From Chloroflexi bacterium ADurb.Bin180 (GTDB lineage: Bacteria > Chloroflexota > Anaerolineae > UBA2200): DNA of 59,802 nt. A program made the position numbers and the translations under genes. The notes below the pieces were generated by a model. It was not told the DNA's origin. It saw only the letters and a list, made by a program, of their open reading frames with translations, and did not search any database. The stretch is taken from contig MWCV01000013.1 of the NCBI GenBank assembly GCA_002070215.1, positions 1-59,802 of the forward strand. The letters run 5' to 3'. The stretch's first letter is position 1, and every line of letters starts with the position of its first letter. Shown here in pieces: positions 1 to 10,071 of this stretch.

Positions 1-47
1 TGGCGGTTGGTCGTGTCGCAGGCAAATGCGCTATCGGCCAACCGCCA
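1..47. terminator. Inverted repeat downstream of the beta-helix gene
   Basis: Bases 1-10 are the exact reverse complement of bases 38-47, giving a 10-bp stem with a 27-base loop just past the stop of the minus-strand secreted-protein gene. It may be the end-of-operon hairpin. The window edge hides any U-tract on the minus strand, so terminator function is only a guess. Confidence 0.35.
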
Positions 48-57
48 GTCTTGTTGT

Positions 58-3000
58 CTACGGGTTGTAGGTGACGATCATCTGTGGACGCATGCTGATG
101 GTGGCATTGTTCACATTGGCAAAGTACATCATGCTGTTCTGTATCGGGGAAAAAGTGCTCAGCATCCACCCATTGTTGACTAGTGTGCCCCCTACCCATT
201 CCTGTACAAGTCGGGTGAGGTCCCACTCATAGTACTGACGCGGTCCCGCGGTTGTGACAACACTCTCGGCATCAGCTCGCCGGTCGGTGGCAGGATCGCC
301 GGCTCCGGGCACACCCCAGGGAGAGCCGGCCCTGGCCTGATTCCAGGTGGCCTGACAGACGTTGAGGTCCCGAAGAATAGCGAATGCTCCAGCCGTGATA
401 TCGGCGCCTCCCCAGGCTGTGGAATACAAGCGGACCGTCGCGCGAGTGATGGTCGCCCCCGAGGGGATACTCGACAGGTCGAAGCGCAGCAGTGCACCAT
501 AGCGCTGTTTGTAGCCGACGCGGAAAGTGTCCATTGAGCAAAAGTTGGTTGTCGGGTCGTAGCGGTCCACCTGAGTGGCTCCGCTGCCGGAATAGCCATT
601 CACTCCCTGTTGCAAGGTGATGGTCACAGGTCCGGCTCCCGGTGTGCGCGTGAGAGTAGCGGTGGCTGTGGGCGTTGGTGTGGGCGTATCGGCTGGGGCC
701 GCCCCCGTAGGCGTGAGGGTTGGTGTCTGGGTGGGGCCTGGTGGGACTCGATAGGTGAGCACCAACCTGGGCCGGTAGGCAACAGTGCCGTAGTGGGCGC
801 TGGCAAAGTAGAAGGAGCCGACGGTGTAGGCCGAGTCGATCAAGACCCCGTTGTTTGCCAGGCTGCCATTGACCCAGCCCTGCGCAACTGCGGTGAGGTC
901 CAACCCGTACCAGGCGCGGGCTCCGCGGGTGAGCACGGTGCTCTCTGGCGCGGGCCTCCGGTCGGTCAGAGTGTTTCTGGCGCCTGCCTGGCCCCAGGCC
1001 TCACGGGAGCGCGACCGATTCCAGGTGAGCTGGCACATAGATACCGTTCTGGTGATATAGTAAGCGCCGAGGCTGATGTCGGTTCCGCCCCATCCGGTTG
1101 CATAGAGCTGGAGTTCCGCCCGCGTTACGGTGGCATTCGAGGGAATGGCTGATAGGTCGAAACGCAGCAGGCTGGCGTACTGCTGCTTGTAGCCGACTTT
1201 GAGTGGGTCGCTGTCGCAGTAGTTGGTGTCAGGCATGTACTGAAACACGTGGCTGTCCTCGGCACCGGTGTAGCCGTCCAAGCCCTGTTGCAACGTGACC
1301 GTCGTTTCCGCCCCGCTGGGGAGCGTAGGAGTGGGCGTGGCGGTGGGTACGGCGGTCGCCGTTGACGTGGGAGTCGGTGAAGGCGCGCCAGGTGTCGTCT
1401 GAGTTGGCGTCGGGGTTACGGTAGTGGCAGTCCGGGTTGGTGTCGGAGTGGGTGTCTCGAGACTCGCCGTGCGGTAGCTTACTACGAGCCGAGGCCTCTC
1501 GTTGATGGACGGGCTCTCCGCAGCCTGGATGTAGAAGTAGCCCACGTTCTCGTAAGAAGTACGGAGCACAACCCCGTTGTTGGCAAGTTGGCCGCTGCGC
1601 CAGCCGCGAGCCAGGGCAGTCAGGTCAAGGCTGTACCACTTGCGGGGTCCGGTGGTAGTGACCGTGGACTCGGGCGATGGCCGGCGGTCGGTGGCGGTAT
1701 TCACGGCACCATCGCCGCCCCACGGGTTTCCGGATCTGGCCTGCTTCCAGGTCGCCTCACAGATTGACATCGTTCTGGAGATATAGTAAGCGCCCATGGT
1801 AATCTCTGAGGCGGCGCTCCAGGCAGGCATATAGAGATCCAGGGAAGCGCGAGTGATCAGTGCATCAGCAGGGATGGGCGAAAGGTCAAAACGAAGAATG
1901 GGCTGGTACGACCAACGCAGGCCGACCTTGAGTTGCGACGCAGTGCAAAAGTTGGTGGTCGCGTTATAGTTGTCCATGTAGGTGTCTTCGGCGCCCTGGT
2001 ATCCGTTAACGCCGTATTGCAGTGTTACCGTGACAAAGCTGCCTGGCGGCAGCGGTGTCTGGGTTGGCGTCGGAGTGGGCGGGGCGAGAGTGAACTCGTC
2101 GAGCCCGATGTCGGGCCTGGCAATCCCGTCTCCGTCGCCGTCGATTGGCCTGGCGTCGCCGTCAATATCGAACGCCGGGGCATCGGCGGGATTGCCAGCA
2201 TCGATCATCGGCGACCCGGAAAGCAGATGATAGTCTCCGCCCGCCGCGTCGCGCAGCATGGGATTCAGGGCCAGGCTGTTCGTGCCGGCGGCTACGCCGC
2301 TGTAGTTGGCGGTGTTAATCCACAGGTTGTTGTAGCGCAGGGTGGGCGATGCGGTTCCATCGCCGCGAACGCCGATGGCCTCGTAGGCGATGATGTTGTT
2401 GGCAATGATGGGCGAGGAGCTGCCCTGCAGCTCAAAACCAATAACCCCGCCCGGGGGGATGCCCCAGATAACGTTGTTGACAATCACGGGCGACGAGTTG
2501 ACCACCAGGACTTCGGCCTGGGCATTCTCTTTGATGGCGTTGTTGGTCAGACGCGGAGCCGCGTTCAGGATGTGGATGCCTCCGCCAGCCGGTGCGGTAT
2601 TGCGCCTGACGGTGTTGCCGTTGAGCACGGGGCTGGAGCCGCTGGCAACCGATATGCCTCCACCCGCTGCTCCTGCGCCTGACGCGGTGTTGAAGGCGAT
2701 ATCATTGAATTCGACTACACCAGTGGTGCCAGTATCGAGAGCGAGCCCCGCTCCCGAGGTCGCGGTACTGCTGTAGATCCGGTTATTGCGAATGACAACG
2801 TTCGACCCCTCCACGTGGATAGCGCCGCCGCGCACGGGCGCCGTGTTGCCGATGAAGGTGTTGTCTTCGATCGTGGCCGTGTAGGTGATGCCGTTGTAGA
2901 CGGCGATGGCCCCGCCGCTTTTGGCCGTGTTGCTGATGAAGGTGTTGCCCCTGATCAGAGGAGCGGCATTGTCGACGAGGATAGCGCCCCCGCCGGCACC

Positions 3001-3531
3001 ATCGGTGAGCGCGTTGCCCATCAGGGTGTTGCTGATAATGGTCGGAGTCGCACCAAAAGCGATATAGATGCCTCCAGAATGCCACTGGCCGGTCGAGTTC
3101 TTGACGACGCAGTTGCTGACGGTTTCTTTCTCGTGAGGGTAGTCAAAGTGCAGGGCACTGTTGGGCGAATCGCAAACGACGGTGAACCCATCAATGACCG
3201 CACCGGCAGTCTCCTGAGGATAACCAAGCACAGCCGGCCATGGGCTGTCGCAAGTGAGAGTTACCTTGTCTGCTCCAGCTCCCTGGACACGGACTCCGCC
3301 GCGCAGCCAGATATGCTCGTGATACAGTCCGGGACCCACGCTGACTGTGTCGCCCGGCTGTGACTGGGAGAGGGCGGCCTCTATGCTAGTGAACTGGCAG
3401 CCGCTCGGGCATACGGTCAGTGTATTGGCTCGAGCTGACAAAGGTCGAGTCAGCAACACCAGGGCTACGACGAGCGCTGCAAATACGAGGATGGCAGTGA
3501 GACCGCGAGAGAAGATCGGCTTTTTCAACAT
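58..3531 (-). CDS. Secreted right-handed beta-helix protein with three C-terminal DNRLRE modules
   Basis: The protein is about 1157 aa and likely exported. I start it at the ATG at 3531 because a GAAGGGGG ribosome site sits just upstream and a typical signal peptide follows (MLKKPIFSRG, then a hydrophobic run ending near ARA). The longer open frame would overlap the preceding gene. Residues ~40-480 form a parallel beta-helix of the NosD/DUF1565 kind, with many N-N-x-I/F and GGG-I turns. Three similar modules of ~190 aa follow (about 497-690, 738-925 and 966-1157). Each has an LRFDLS-x-IP core, an NFC cysteine and a second Cys before TW, matching DNRLRE domains. Thr-Pro linkers separate them. 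Such proteins are usually cell-surface carbohydrate-binding or adhesive proteins; the ligand is unknown. It is the last gene of the minus-strand run. Confidence 0.85.
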   Translation of the reverse strand: MLKKPIFSRGLTAILVFAALVVALVLLTRPLSARANTLTVCPSGCQFTSIEAALSQSQPGDTVSVGPGLYHEHIWLRGGVRVQGAGADKVTLTCDSPWPAVLGYPQETAGAVIDGFTVVCDSPNSALHFDYPHEKETVSNCVVKNSTGQWHSGGIYIAFGATPTIISNTLMGNALTDGAGGGAILVDNAAPLIRGNTFISNTAKSGGAIAVYNGITYTATIEDNTFIGNTAPVRGGAIHVEGSNVVIRNNRIYSSTATSGAGLALDTGTTGVVEFNDIAFNTASGAGAAGGGISVASGSSPVLNGNTVRRNTAPAGGGIHILNAAPRLTNNAIKENAQAEVLVVNSSPVIVNNVIWGIPPGGVIGFELQGSSSPIIANNIIAYEAIGVRGDGTASPTLRYNNLWINTANYSGVAAGTNSLALNPMLRDAAGGDYHLLSGSPMIDAGNPADAPAFDIDGDARPIDGDGDGIARPDIGLDEFTLAPPTPTPTQTPLPPGSFVTVTLQYGVNGYQGAEDTYMDNYNATTNFCTASQLKVGLRWSYQPILRFDLSPIPADALITRASLDLYMPAWSAASEITMGAYYISRTMSICEATWKQARSGNPWGGDGAVNTATDRRPSPESTVTTTGPRKWYSLDLTALARGWRSGQLANNGVVLRTSYENVGYFYIQAAESPSINERPRLVVSYRTASLETPTPTPTRTATTVTPTPTQTTPGAPSPTPTSTATAVPTATPTPTLPSGAETTVTLQQGLDGYTGAEDSHVFQYMPDTNYCDSDPLKVGYKQQYASLLRFDLSAIPSNATVTRAELQLYATGWGGTDISLGAYYITRTVSMCQLTWNRSRSREAWGQAGARNTLTDRRPAPESTVLTRGARAWYGLDLTAVAQGWVNGSLANNGVLIDSAYTVGSFYFASAHYGTVAYRPRLVLTYRVPPGPTQTPTLTPTGAAPADTPTPTPTATATLTRTPGAGPVTITLQQGVNGYSGSGATQVDRYDPTTNFCSMDTFRVGYKQRYGALLRFDLSSIPSGATITRATVRLYSTAWGGADITAGAFAILRDLNVCQATWNQARAGSPWGVPGAGDPATDRRADAESVVTTAGPRQYYEWDLTRLVQEWVGGTLVNNGWMLSTFSPIQNSMMYFANVNNATISMRPQMIVTYNP

Positions 3532-3542
3532 GGTACCCCCTT

Positions 3543-4256
3543 CTAGCACGAACCATCTGCCCGTTTGCGGGCATCGATCAAGTCGTAATGCGTCTGCCAG
3601 CGTCGCGTGGTGACCTCCTCCAGGCCGAGCTCCCGCAGCATCGCTTCCAGAGCGTGGCGCGGAAAAGCGTGGCCAGGGTAAAAGTACCGGTCTACGCCGA
3701 CGCGGTTGGTAATCATCAGGCACCCGCCTGGCTCAAGAACTCGAACCATCTCCTGCAAAGATCGCCTGGCGTCAGGCAGCAACTCGAGCGCCTCGATGCA
3801 GGTCACAGCGGCAAAGCTGCCGTCGGCAAAAGGCAGGCAGGTGGCCGGATCGAGAACCCAGGCCGCCCTGTCTCGGTGTCTCTCCAGCCGCTCCTGCGCA
3901 ACCCGCAGCATGCCAGAAGACAGATCAACACCTACCACTCGCCCGCCAAAGTCGAACTGGCGGAACAGAGCGGCCGGCAAACGTGCCGTGCCTGTAGCCA
4001 CATCCAGCACCGCCCCCTGCGCCTCCGAAGCGTCTGCCGGGGCACGCTTCTTGAGAGCGTCGACGAGCGGCCTTGCCAGATGCACTGCGTCTTGCAACGG
4101 CAGCACACCTTTGATGTCATCATACTGCTGCGCGCTCCGGTCGTAAAGTGCGATGACCACGCGGCTGCCCAGATAGACGCCCTCGCTGATGATCAACAGC
4201 CAGTAGATGGTAGCTGCCAGCACTAGGCCACAGGCAATCAGGATGACCCAGGTCAT
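3543..4256 (-). CDS. Membrane-anchored class I SAM-dependent methyltransferase
   Basis: This is a 237-aa protein starting at the ATG at 4256, which overlaps the TGA of the upstream gene (ATGA) and implies translational coupling. Residues 1-26 form one hydrophobic segment (MTWVILIACG onward), so the enzyme is probably tethered to the membrane. A class I methyltransferase fold follows: motif I at about residues 83-92 (VLDVATGTAR), an acidic motif II (VVGVDLSSGM), a post-motif near LPFADGSFAAV, and a motif III-like VLEPGG. It resembles UbiE/Methyltransf_11 enzymes. Substrate unknown; a lipid or prenyl substrate would suit the membrane anchor, but that is inference. Confidence 0.8.
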   Translation of the reverse strand: MTWVILIACGLVLAATIYWLLIISEGVYLGSRVVIALYDRSAQQYDDIKGVLPLQDAVHLARPLVDALKKRAPADASEAQGAVLDVATGTARLPAALFRQFDFGGRVVGVDLSSGMLRVAQERLERHRDRAAWVLDPATCLPFADGSFAAVTCIEALELLPDARRSLQEMVRVLEPGGCLMITNRVGVDRYFYPGHAFPRHALEAMLRELGLEEVTTRRWQTHYDLIDARKRADGSC

Positions 4257-5173
4257 AGAGCAGTGCCAACAGCAAGTGCCGCGACGACCATCGCTGTCGC
4301 CCATGGCACCTGGAGCGACTGGAAGTATCGCCTCCGCCGATCAGCGGCGCCAAGCGCCGGCGCCCACAGCACCTGAGCAAAGGCGAACAGACCAACAACC
4401 AGGCCCGCCAACAGTCGGCCCGTGATTAGGACGCACAGCACCAGCAAGACTTGCGGTGCAAGCTGAAGCAACAGGCCGCCGCCTTTGCGCTCGACGGCGA
4501 AAAACGCCGAGGGCCCCGCAGCGAGCGCCAGCCCGGTCACGACTGGCAGGGCGTAGAAATGGCCTGACAACGACAACGCCACCAGCCAACAGAGCAGAAG
4601 GGGCAGGGTTACCGTGGCCAGCGTGTTGTCGGCTGGTGTCTTGCTGGCCATGGCTATTGTGAATGCGGCAACTGCGCCCGCAAGGGTCAGCCACAGGGTG
4701 GGTGTGCCCAGAAACGCCGCCACAACAAGCGCTCCGGCACACCCGACACCCAGTTCGATCAGCGGCAGCTCGAGCAACCGACGTACGTTGCGCCAGTGGT
4801 GGATGATCCGGGCCAATGATGATGTGAGCCTTTGCCCGGCAGATGAAGGCAGCACGTAGGGCAGTTGGAATCGGGCTGGGCCCGGGTCGCTCGGCGAGAC
4901 ACCCTGAAGCCTCAGCCGCTGTTGACTGAACGACAATGCCCCACGCCAGGCGGTCCCCAGCAGGGGGATCACCAGGACGAGACCCAGGAACGGGGGCAGT
5001 ATGGCTGCGTCCGGCGATCGCCAGTAGCCCGAGGCGAGCACCCCACATCCATAGTACCATAGCGGAGCCAGCCAGGAGAGCGGCGAGGCAGGATAGAGCT
5101 CGCGGCCAAAGTAGTTGACGGCGGAGGCGGGCGGCAGTGGGTCGAGTTGGGTGGAGCCGGGCGCGGTAACCAT
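4253..5173 (-). CDS. Polytopic membrane protein of unknown function
   Basis: This is a 306-aa hydrophobic protein with roughly eight predicted membrane segments and no family motif I recognise. The N-terminal ~35 residues are polar and Pro-rich, then come two hydrophobic segments, a basic loop (about residues 85-130) and a dense membrane region. Its ATG lies one base after the lepA stop, and its TGA overlaps the start of the methyltransferase gene, so it is probably translated in step with both. It and the methyltransferase may act together at the membrane, but nothing in the sequence proves it. Confidence 0.6.
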   Translation of the reverse strand: MVTAPGSTQLDPLPPASAVNYFGRELYPASPLSWLAPLWYYGCGVLASGYWRSPDAAILPPFLGLVLVIPLLGTAWRGALSFSQQRLRLQGVSPSDPGPARFQLPYVLPSSAGQRLTSSLARIIHHWRNVRRLLELPLIELGVGCAGALVVAAFLGTPTLWLTLAGAVAAFTIAMASKTPADNTLATVTLPLLLCWLVALSLSGHFYALPVVTGLALAAGPSAFFAVERKGGGLLLQLAPQVLLVLCVLITGRLLAGLVVGLFAFAQVLWAPALGAADRRRRYFQSLQVPWATAMVVAALAVGTAL

Positions 5174-5174
5174 A

Positions 5175-6974
5175 TCACTCGTCGAGCTGCAGGATGCTCA
5201 TGAACGCTTCCTGAGGGATCTCCACGTTTCCCAGGCGCTTCAGGCGCCGCTTGCCTTCTCTCTGCTTTTCCAACAACTTGCGCTTTCTGGTCACGTCACC
5301 GCCATAGCATTTGGACAGGACGTCCTTGCGCAGCGCCTTGACGTTGGCTCTGGAGATGACCCGCGAACCGACCGCCGCCTGAATGGCCACGTCGAACAAC
5401 TGCCGCGGGATCACGCGCTTGAGCTTGCTCACCAGGGCCTGGCCGCGCAGATAGGCTTGCTCACTGTGAACGATGATCGAGAGAGCATCAACCGGCTCGC
5501 CGTTGACCAGCACGTCCAGCCTGACCAGATTGCCCGGGCGGTATTCGGCCAACTCATAGTCGAGAGAAGCATACCCGCGAGTGCTGGCCTTGAGCCGGTC
5601 GTAGAACTCGACGATGATCTCGGACAAGGGGATAACATAATTCAGGAGGACTCGCCGCTCGTCCAGGTATTCCATTCGGCTGAACTCGCCGCGCCTGCCG
5701 GTGGCCAGCTCCATGACCGGGCCGATGAACTCGGTAGGGGTGAACACGCTGATGCGCATCCAGGGCTCGCTGATTTCTTCGATTCGGTCGGGTTCCGGCA
5801 GGTCGGCCGGGTTGCGCACCTCGGTCATGACTCCGTCGCGGGTCCGGACCTGATAGCCGACGCTTGGCGCTGTGGCGATCATCTCCAGACCGTATTCGCG
5901 CTCCAACCGCTCCTGCACGATTTCCATGTGCAGCAGGCCAAGAAAGCCGCAGCGAAAGCCGAAATTCAGTGCCTGCGACGTCTCTGGCACGTAGGACAGG
6001 GCAGCGTCGTTGAGATTGAGTTTCTCCAGTGCGTCGCGGAGCAGGGTATAGTCCTCATTGAAAACCGGGTAGAAGCCGGCAAAGACCATCGGTTTGGCCG
6101 GTTTGTAGCCGGGGAGAGCCTCTACAGCCGGAGCATCTACCGAAGTGATGGTATCACCAACCGAGCACTCGCGGACAGTCTTGAGACCGGTCGCCACGTA
6201 TCCGACGTCTCCGGCGACAAGCTCGGTGATGGGCACCATCTTGGGCCTGAACACCCCGACTTCGAGGGCTTCCAGGCTGGTCCCTTTGGCCATCATATGC
6301 AGAGCCTGGTCCGCGCGCAGGCGGCCATCGACCACGCGCACATAGGCCACCACGCCTTTGTACGAATCGTAGTGTGAGTCAAAGATCAGCGCGCGCAGTG
6401 GGCGCTCGGCGCTGCCTTTTGGGGGAGGGATGCGCGCAATGATCGCCTCGAGAATCTCATCCGTGCCGATGCCCTCCTTGGCCGAGGCGCGAATGATCTC
6501 GTCCCTGGAGATGCCAAAGAGGTTGTCAATATCCTGGGCTACGAGGTCGGGCTGGGCTGAGGGGAGATCGATCTTGTTGACCACTGCGATAATCGACAGG
6601 TTGTGATCGATAGCCATGTAGAGGTTGGCCAGCGTCTGAGCCTCGATGCCTTGCGAGGCATCGACCACCAGGATGGCGCCCTCGCAGGCGTTCAGCGCCC
6701 GCGACACCTCGTAGGTAAAGTCAACGTGCCCGGGAGTGTCGATGAGATTGAGCTCATAGTCCTGTCCATCCCTGGCGTGGTAGAGCATTCGAACGGCCTT
6801 GGCCTTGATGGTGATGCCCTTTTCCCGTTCCAGGTCCATCTGGTCAAGAACCTGGTTCGACATCTCGCGAGGGCTGACCGTGCCGGTTCGCTCCAGCAGG
6901 CGGTCACTCAGCGTGCTCTTACCGTGGTCGATATGGGCAATGATACAAAAGTTACGGATGTACTGCGGATCCAT
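5175..6974 (-). CDS. lepA: Elongation factor 4 (LepA), ribosome back-translocating GTPase
   Basis: This 599-aa protein is the usual length for LepA. It has the translational GTPase G1 motif AHIDHGKST near residue 13, the DTPGHVDF G3 motif, and NKIDLP (G4). The LepA-specific C-terminal domain contains [18 protein letters not shown] and ends with the conserved IPQEAF segment. EF4 binds ribosomes and promotes back-translocation or subunit-biogenesis steps. The gene lies between an AI-2E family gene (2 bases upstream) and a membrane protein gene (1 base downstream), so it is in the middle of a minus-strand operon. Very secure assignment. Confidence 0.98.
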   Translation of the reverse strand: MDPQYIRNFCIIAHIDHGKSTLSDRLLERTGTVSPREMSNQVLDQMDLEREKGITIKAKAVRMLYHARDGQDYELNLIDTPGHVDFTYEVSRALNACEGAILVVDASQGIEAQTLANLYMAIDHNLSIIAVVNKIDLPSAQPDLVAQDIDNLFGISRDEIIRASAKEGIGTDEILEAIIARIPPPKGSAERPLRALIFDSHYDSYKGVVAYVRVVDGRLRADQALHMMAKGTSLEALEVGVFRPKMVPITELVAGDVGYVATGLKTVRECSVGDTITSVDAPAVEALPGYKPAKPMVFAGFYPVFNEDYTLLRDALEKLNLNDAALSYVPETSQALNFGFRCGFLGLLHMEIVQERLEREYGLEMIATAPSVGYQVRTRDGVMTEVRNPADLPEPDRIEEISEPWMRISVFTPTEFIGPVMELATGRRGEFSRMEYLDERRVLLNYVIPLSEIIVEFYDRLKASTRGYASLDYELAEYRPGNLVRLDVLVNGEPVDALSIIVHSEQAYLRGQALVSKLKRVIPRQLFDVAIQAAVGSRVISRANVKALRKDVLSKCYGGDVTRKRKLLEKQREGKRRLKRLGNVEIPQEAFMSILQLDE

Positions 6975-6976
6975 TG

Positions 6977-8161
6977 TTACTCTCGGGGTCTGCGCTGTCG
7001 CGAAAAGGCCCGCCGCAGCATTGGCAGAGGCGAAAGAGGAGCAGCTCGGACTTGCGCCACGGCGTCGGACGGAGACAATGGGTGGTCATCCAGCCTCAAA
7101 TAGAGATAATGAGAAATGTCACGCACCATCGCCGTCAGGGGCAGGCTGAGTATTGCTCCCAGGACGCCGCCTACCTCGCTGCCTACGATGAGTACGAGGA
7201 TCGAGATCGCAGGCGGTATGCGCATCGAGCCGTGTGAGATCTGGGGAACGAGCACATAGTTCTCCAACTGCTGTACCACCACGGCAAGCCCAATTACCCA
7301 GAGCAGCCGCTGTGGAGAGGACGCCAGGGTGACCAGGACAGCCGGCACTGCTCCAAGGATAGGGCCGAGGACCGGAACGATCTCCAGGACGCCGGCAATC
7401 GCGCCGAGCAAGAGAGCCAGGTCGATGCCCAGAATGGACAGGCCGATGGTGGTTGCCGTCCCCACCGCGAAACAGAGTATCAGTTGGCCGCGCAGGTAAG
7501 AGCCCAGCAGCCCATCGATCAACAGCAGGATATGCCTGGTATCGTCCCTGAGCGGGAGAGGGATGAGGCGGTAGAAGGCGGCGGTCATTTCGGGTCTGTC
7601 GCGCAGCACGTAGAACATCCACAGCGGGACGACGAGCAGTCCAACCATATAGCTCAGGGTGGTCAAGACCACATTCACTGCCTTGAGGGCGCCTGTCTGT
7701 ATGCTGTCGGCCAGAGCCTGCACCGTATTGTCAAAACTGCGCTGCACCGCCAGACGGATGTTGGCGGGTACCAGTTCGTTGTAGCGCTCCAGAAGGTTCT
7801 GGACCACCTCGGGCGCGACGCGTTGAACGCTCGCGGCGAGGTCGGGGAGTCTCTTCAGCAGGACCTGGAGTTGAGCACCAATAGGCGGAATGATCGATGC
7901 CAGGAAGCCTGCGATCACTGCCAGGCTGAGCAGGTAAACCACCAGCACCATCGCCGAGCGCACAAATTGCCGTTTTCGGAACGCCGGCCTGATGTGCGCG
8001 TCGAACCAATCGATCAGGGGCAGCATGATATAAGCTACCAGGGTCCCCACGGCAAGCGGCATCAATGCCCGGCGAGCCGTGAAGAGCAACCCTGCCACCA
8101 GCAGCACCAGCACCAGCGTGAGCGCGGCCCGAGCACGTCGCACAGCAGTCCAACCAGCCAT
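6977..8161 (-). CDS. AI-2E family transporter (UPF0118-type permease)
   Basis: This is a 394-aa integral membrane protein. The N-terminus has three hydrophobic segments ([15 protein letters not shown], then [16 protein letters not shown]). A middle amphipathic region with [15 protein letters not shown] is followed by a C-terminal bundle with the family signature around [18 protein letters not shown] and [10 protein letters not shown]. The family includes TqsA and various small-molecule or ion exporters, so the autoinducer role should not be assumed. The C-terminal tail after ~370 is basic. The gene ends 2 bases before lepA. Confidence 0.9.
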   Translation of the reverse strand: MAGWTAVRRARAALTLVLVLLVAGLLFTARRALMPLAVGTLVAYIMLPLIDWFDAHIRPAFRKRQFVRSAMVLVVYLLSLAVIAGFLASIIPPIGAQLQVLLKRLPDLAASVQRVAPEVVQNLLERYNELVPANIRLAVQRSFDNTVQALADSIQTGALKAVNVVLTTLSYMVGLLVVPLWMFYVLRDRPEMTAAFYRLIPLPLRDDTRHILLLIDGLLGSYLRGQLILCFAVGTATTIGLSILGIDLALLLGAIAGVLEIVPVLGPILGAVPAVLVTLASSPQRLLWVIGLAVVVQQLENYVLVPQISHGSMRIPPAISILVLIVGSEVGGVLGAILSLPLTAMVRDISHYLYLRLDDHPLSPSDAVAQVRAAPLSPLPMLRRAFSRQRRPRE

Positions 8162-8174
8162 CTTCGTTCCTGCC

Positions 8175-8912
8175 TTACTGGGAGGGGGCTGAAGCAGCCC
8201 TGGCCCTCTTGTCGGCCTTGAGAACCAGTTTGACCCAGAGCCGGATCAGATCCAGGCCGACACGGAAGGTGCGTCGGAAGTTAAAGAACTGAGAACGGCC
8301 GTAAGCGCGATGGTAATGGTGCACGGGCACCTCGGCGATGACGAATCCGGCGTCCTGGATCTTTTTCATCATTTCGGCGCAGATGACCCCGCTGTCGGAC
8401 TCGAGGGTCACCCGGTCAAAGATCTCTCTCCGCATCAGCCTAAAGTCGCAATCTACGTCTCGCAACTTGAGGCCGAAGGCGAGCTTGACCGTCCAATGGT
8501 AGATGCGTCCGATGACCGTTCGGTACCAGGGGTCAGAGCGGCTGATCTTGTACCCATTGACCATATCCACTCCGTCAACCAATGCTGGGTACAGGAGCTT
8601 GAGCTCGCGCGCATCGTACTGGGCATCGCCATCGGTATAAAAGATCAAGTCCTTGGTTGCGCTGGCAAACCCGGTGCGAAGGGCGCCCCCGTAACCCCTG
8701 TTCTTTTCGTGATGAATCACCCGCACCCGGTCGTAGATGGTGGCCAGCTCATCCAGAATCTCCGGTGTATAGTCCGAGCTGCCGTCATCGATGACAATGA
8801 CTTCGTAATCGTCGGTCAGTTGCCTCAGGGTGATCAGCACTGACAGCACCATGCTGGCGATGGTGCCTCCGTCGTTGTAGGCAGGGAAGAAGGCGGTGAT
8901 GCTTCTGGTCAT
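8175..8912 (-). CDS. Family 2 glycosyltransferase (polyprenyl-phosphate sugar transferase type)
   Basis: This is a 245-aa GT-A fold glycosyltransferase. It starts SITAFFPAYNDGGTI, has the nucleotide-binding VIDDGSSDYTPEIL motif near residue 40, and the metal-binding YTDGDAQYD around residue 92. The downstream DVDCDFRLMRREIF resembles dolichol-phosphate mannose synthase-like enzymes. No C-terminal membrane domain is present. The start overlaps the DegT gene stop by 4 bases, so a nucleotide-sugar aminotransferase and a sugar transferase are co-expressed, suggesting a surface glycan or glycolipid. Acceptor and donor cannot be read from sequence. Confidence 0.92.
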   Translation of the reverse strand: MTRSITAFFPAYNDGGTIASMVLSVLITLRQLTDDYEVIVIDDGSSDYTPEILDELATIYDRVRVIHHEKNRGYGGALRTGFASATKDLIFYTDGDAQYDARELKLLYPALVDGVDMVNGYKISRSDPWYRTVIGRIYHWTVKLAFGLKLRDVDCDFRLMRREIFDRVTLESDSGVICAEMMKKIQDAGFVIAEVPVHHYHRAYGRSQFFNFRRTFRVGLDLIRLWVKLVLKADKRARAASAPSQ

Positions 8913-10051
8913 CTGGTCTCCTGAGGTTCGAGGCCCACCCGGCGCTGTGCGGTACTCCAGTCGCGAATTGCTTCCGCGACCCGGCGAACCTTCGAGTCGG
9001 TCAGTTCGGGATAGATGGGCAACGATAAGAGTTGTGAGGCCAGGCTCTCAGCAACGGGGAACGAACCCGGAGCAAGGCCCAGCCAGCGATATGCTTCCTG
9101 CAGGTGAATCGGCGTCGGATAGTGGATGGCTGTCTCGATTCCACGGTCAGCCAGGTACTTTTGCAGTGCGTCTCGGTGCGGCGTGCGAATGACATAAAGA
9201 TGGTACACGTGGTGGGCGCCGCTGGCCTCAAAGGGCAGAGCGAGATCGGTGTCGCTGAGAATCGCCGTGTACAGTGCGGCGATGTGGCGCCTGCGCTCGT
9301 TCCACTGCTCCAGGTGAGGAAGTTTGGCCAGCAGGATGGCGGCCTGCAATTCGTCGAGCCGGCTGTTCCTGCCGAGCAACTGGTGATCGTAGCGGCTCTT
9401 CTGACCTCCGTGGCGCAGCATCCGCACTCTCTCCGCCAGCTCGGGGTTGTTGCTGGTGACCAGGCCCCCGTCGCCATAGGCGCCGAGGTTCTTGCTCGGG
9501 TAAAAGCTGAAACAGCCCAGGTCGCCGATGGTGCCGACGTGGCGGCCGTTGTACCTGGCGCCATGGGCCTGAGCCGCGTCCTCGATGACCTGGATTCCCC
9601 GCTGCCTGGCCAGCTCCATGATCTGGTCCATCGGAGCCGGCTGACCAAAGAGGTGCACAGGAATGATGGCGCGCGTAGAGGAAGTGATCGCGTCAGCCAG
9701 CTTCTGTGGGTCCAGGTTGTAAGTCGCAGGGTCGATGTCAACAAAGGCCGGCCTGGCGCCGACAGCCGAGATAGCCAGAGCAGTAAAGGTCGCGCTGTTC
9801 GGCGCGGTGATCACCTCGTCGCCTGGTCCGACGCCGCAGGCCATCAACGCCAGTTGTAGCGCGTCTGTGCCGTTGGCGACGCCGATGGCAGACGCCGCGC
9901 TACAATACGTGGCAAAGGCGGCTTCGAACGCGGCTACGCTCTGGCCGAGGACGAACCAGCCGCTTTCCAGTACGGAGCGAACCGCCTCGTCTATCTCGGG
10001 CTGTAGCGTGCGGTATTGCAACTTGAGGTCACCGAAAAGAACCTTTTCCAT
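8909..10051 (-). CDS. DegT/DnrJ/EryC1/StrS family sugar aminotransferase
   Basis: This 380-aa PLP enzyme of the fold-type I sugar aminotransferase family has the N-terminal FGDLKLQYRTLQPEID, the GVANGTDALQLAL phosphate-binding region, VIEDAAQAHGA, and the PLP lysine in SFYPSKNLGAYGDGG (K187). The C-terminus has HYPTPIHLQ and LPIYPEL. Such enzymes aminate 3- or 4-keto nucleotide sugars for surface polysaccharides. It is the first gene of the minus-strand operon, with GAGGCGAT before the ATG and a good promoter just upstream. The sugar substrate is unknown. Confidence 0.95.
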   Translation of the reverse strand: MEKVLFGDLKLQYRTLQPEIDEAVRSVLESGWFVLGQSVAAFEAAFATYCSAASAIGVANGTDALQLALMACGVGPGDEVITAPNSATFTALAISAVGARPAFVDIDPATYNLDPQKLADAITSSTRAIIPVHLFGQPAPMDQIMELARQRGIQVIEDAAQAHGARYNGRHVGTIGDLGCFSFYPSKNLGAYGDGGLVTSNNPELAERVRMLRHGGQKSRYDHQLLGRNSRLDELQAAILLAKLPHLEQWNERRRHIAALYTAILSDTDLALPFEASGAHHVYHLYVIRTPHRDALQKYLADRGIETAIHYPTPIHLQEAYRWLGLAPGSFPVAESLASQLLSLPIYPELTDSKVRRVAEAIRDWSTAQRRVGLEPQETR

Positions 10052-10071
10052 ATCGCCTCTATCGAACCCAT

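Noticed and set aside
640-1460. Repeated GTxGGxGTxGG tracts that look like a tandem repeat or CRISPR
   Set aside because: They are the codons of the Thr-Pro linkers of the secreted protein; there are no regular spacers.
1933-2682. Plus-strand open frame (249 codons) inside the beta-helix gene
   Set aside because: Arises from the repetitive beta-helix code on the other strand.
5115-6377. Long antisense open frame (420 codons) across lepA
   Set aside because: It is the shadow of the high-GC lepA coding sequence; its translation has no recognisable domain, while lepA on the other strand is unmistakable.
6977-8161. Autoinducer-2 exporter as a firm function
   Set aside because: The family name is AI-2E but members move different substrates, and no luxS or quorum-sensing gene is in the window.
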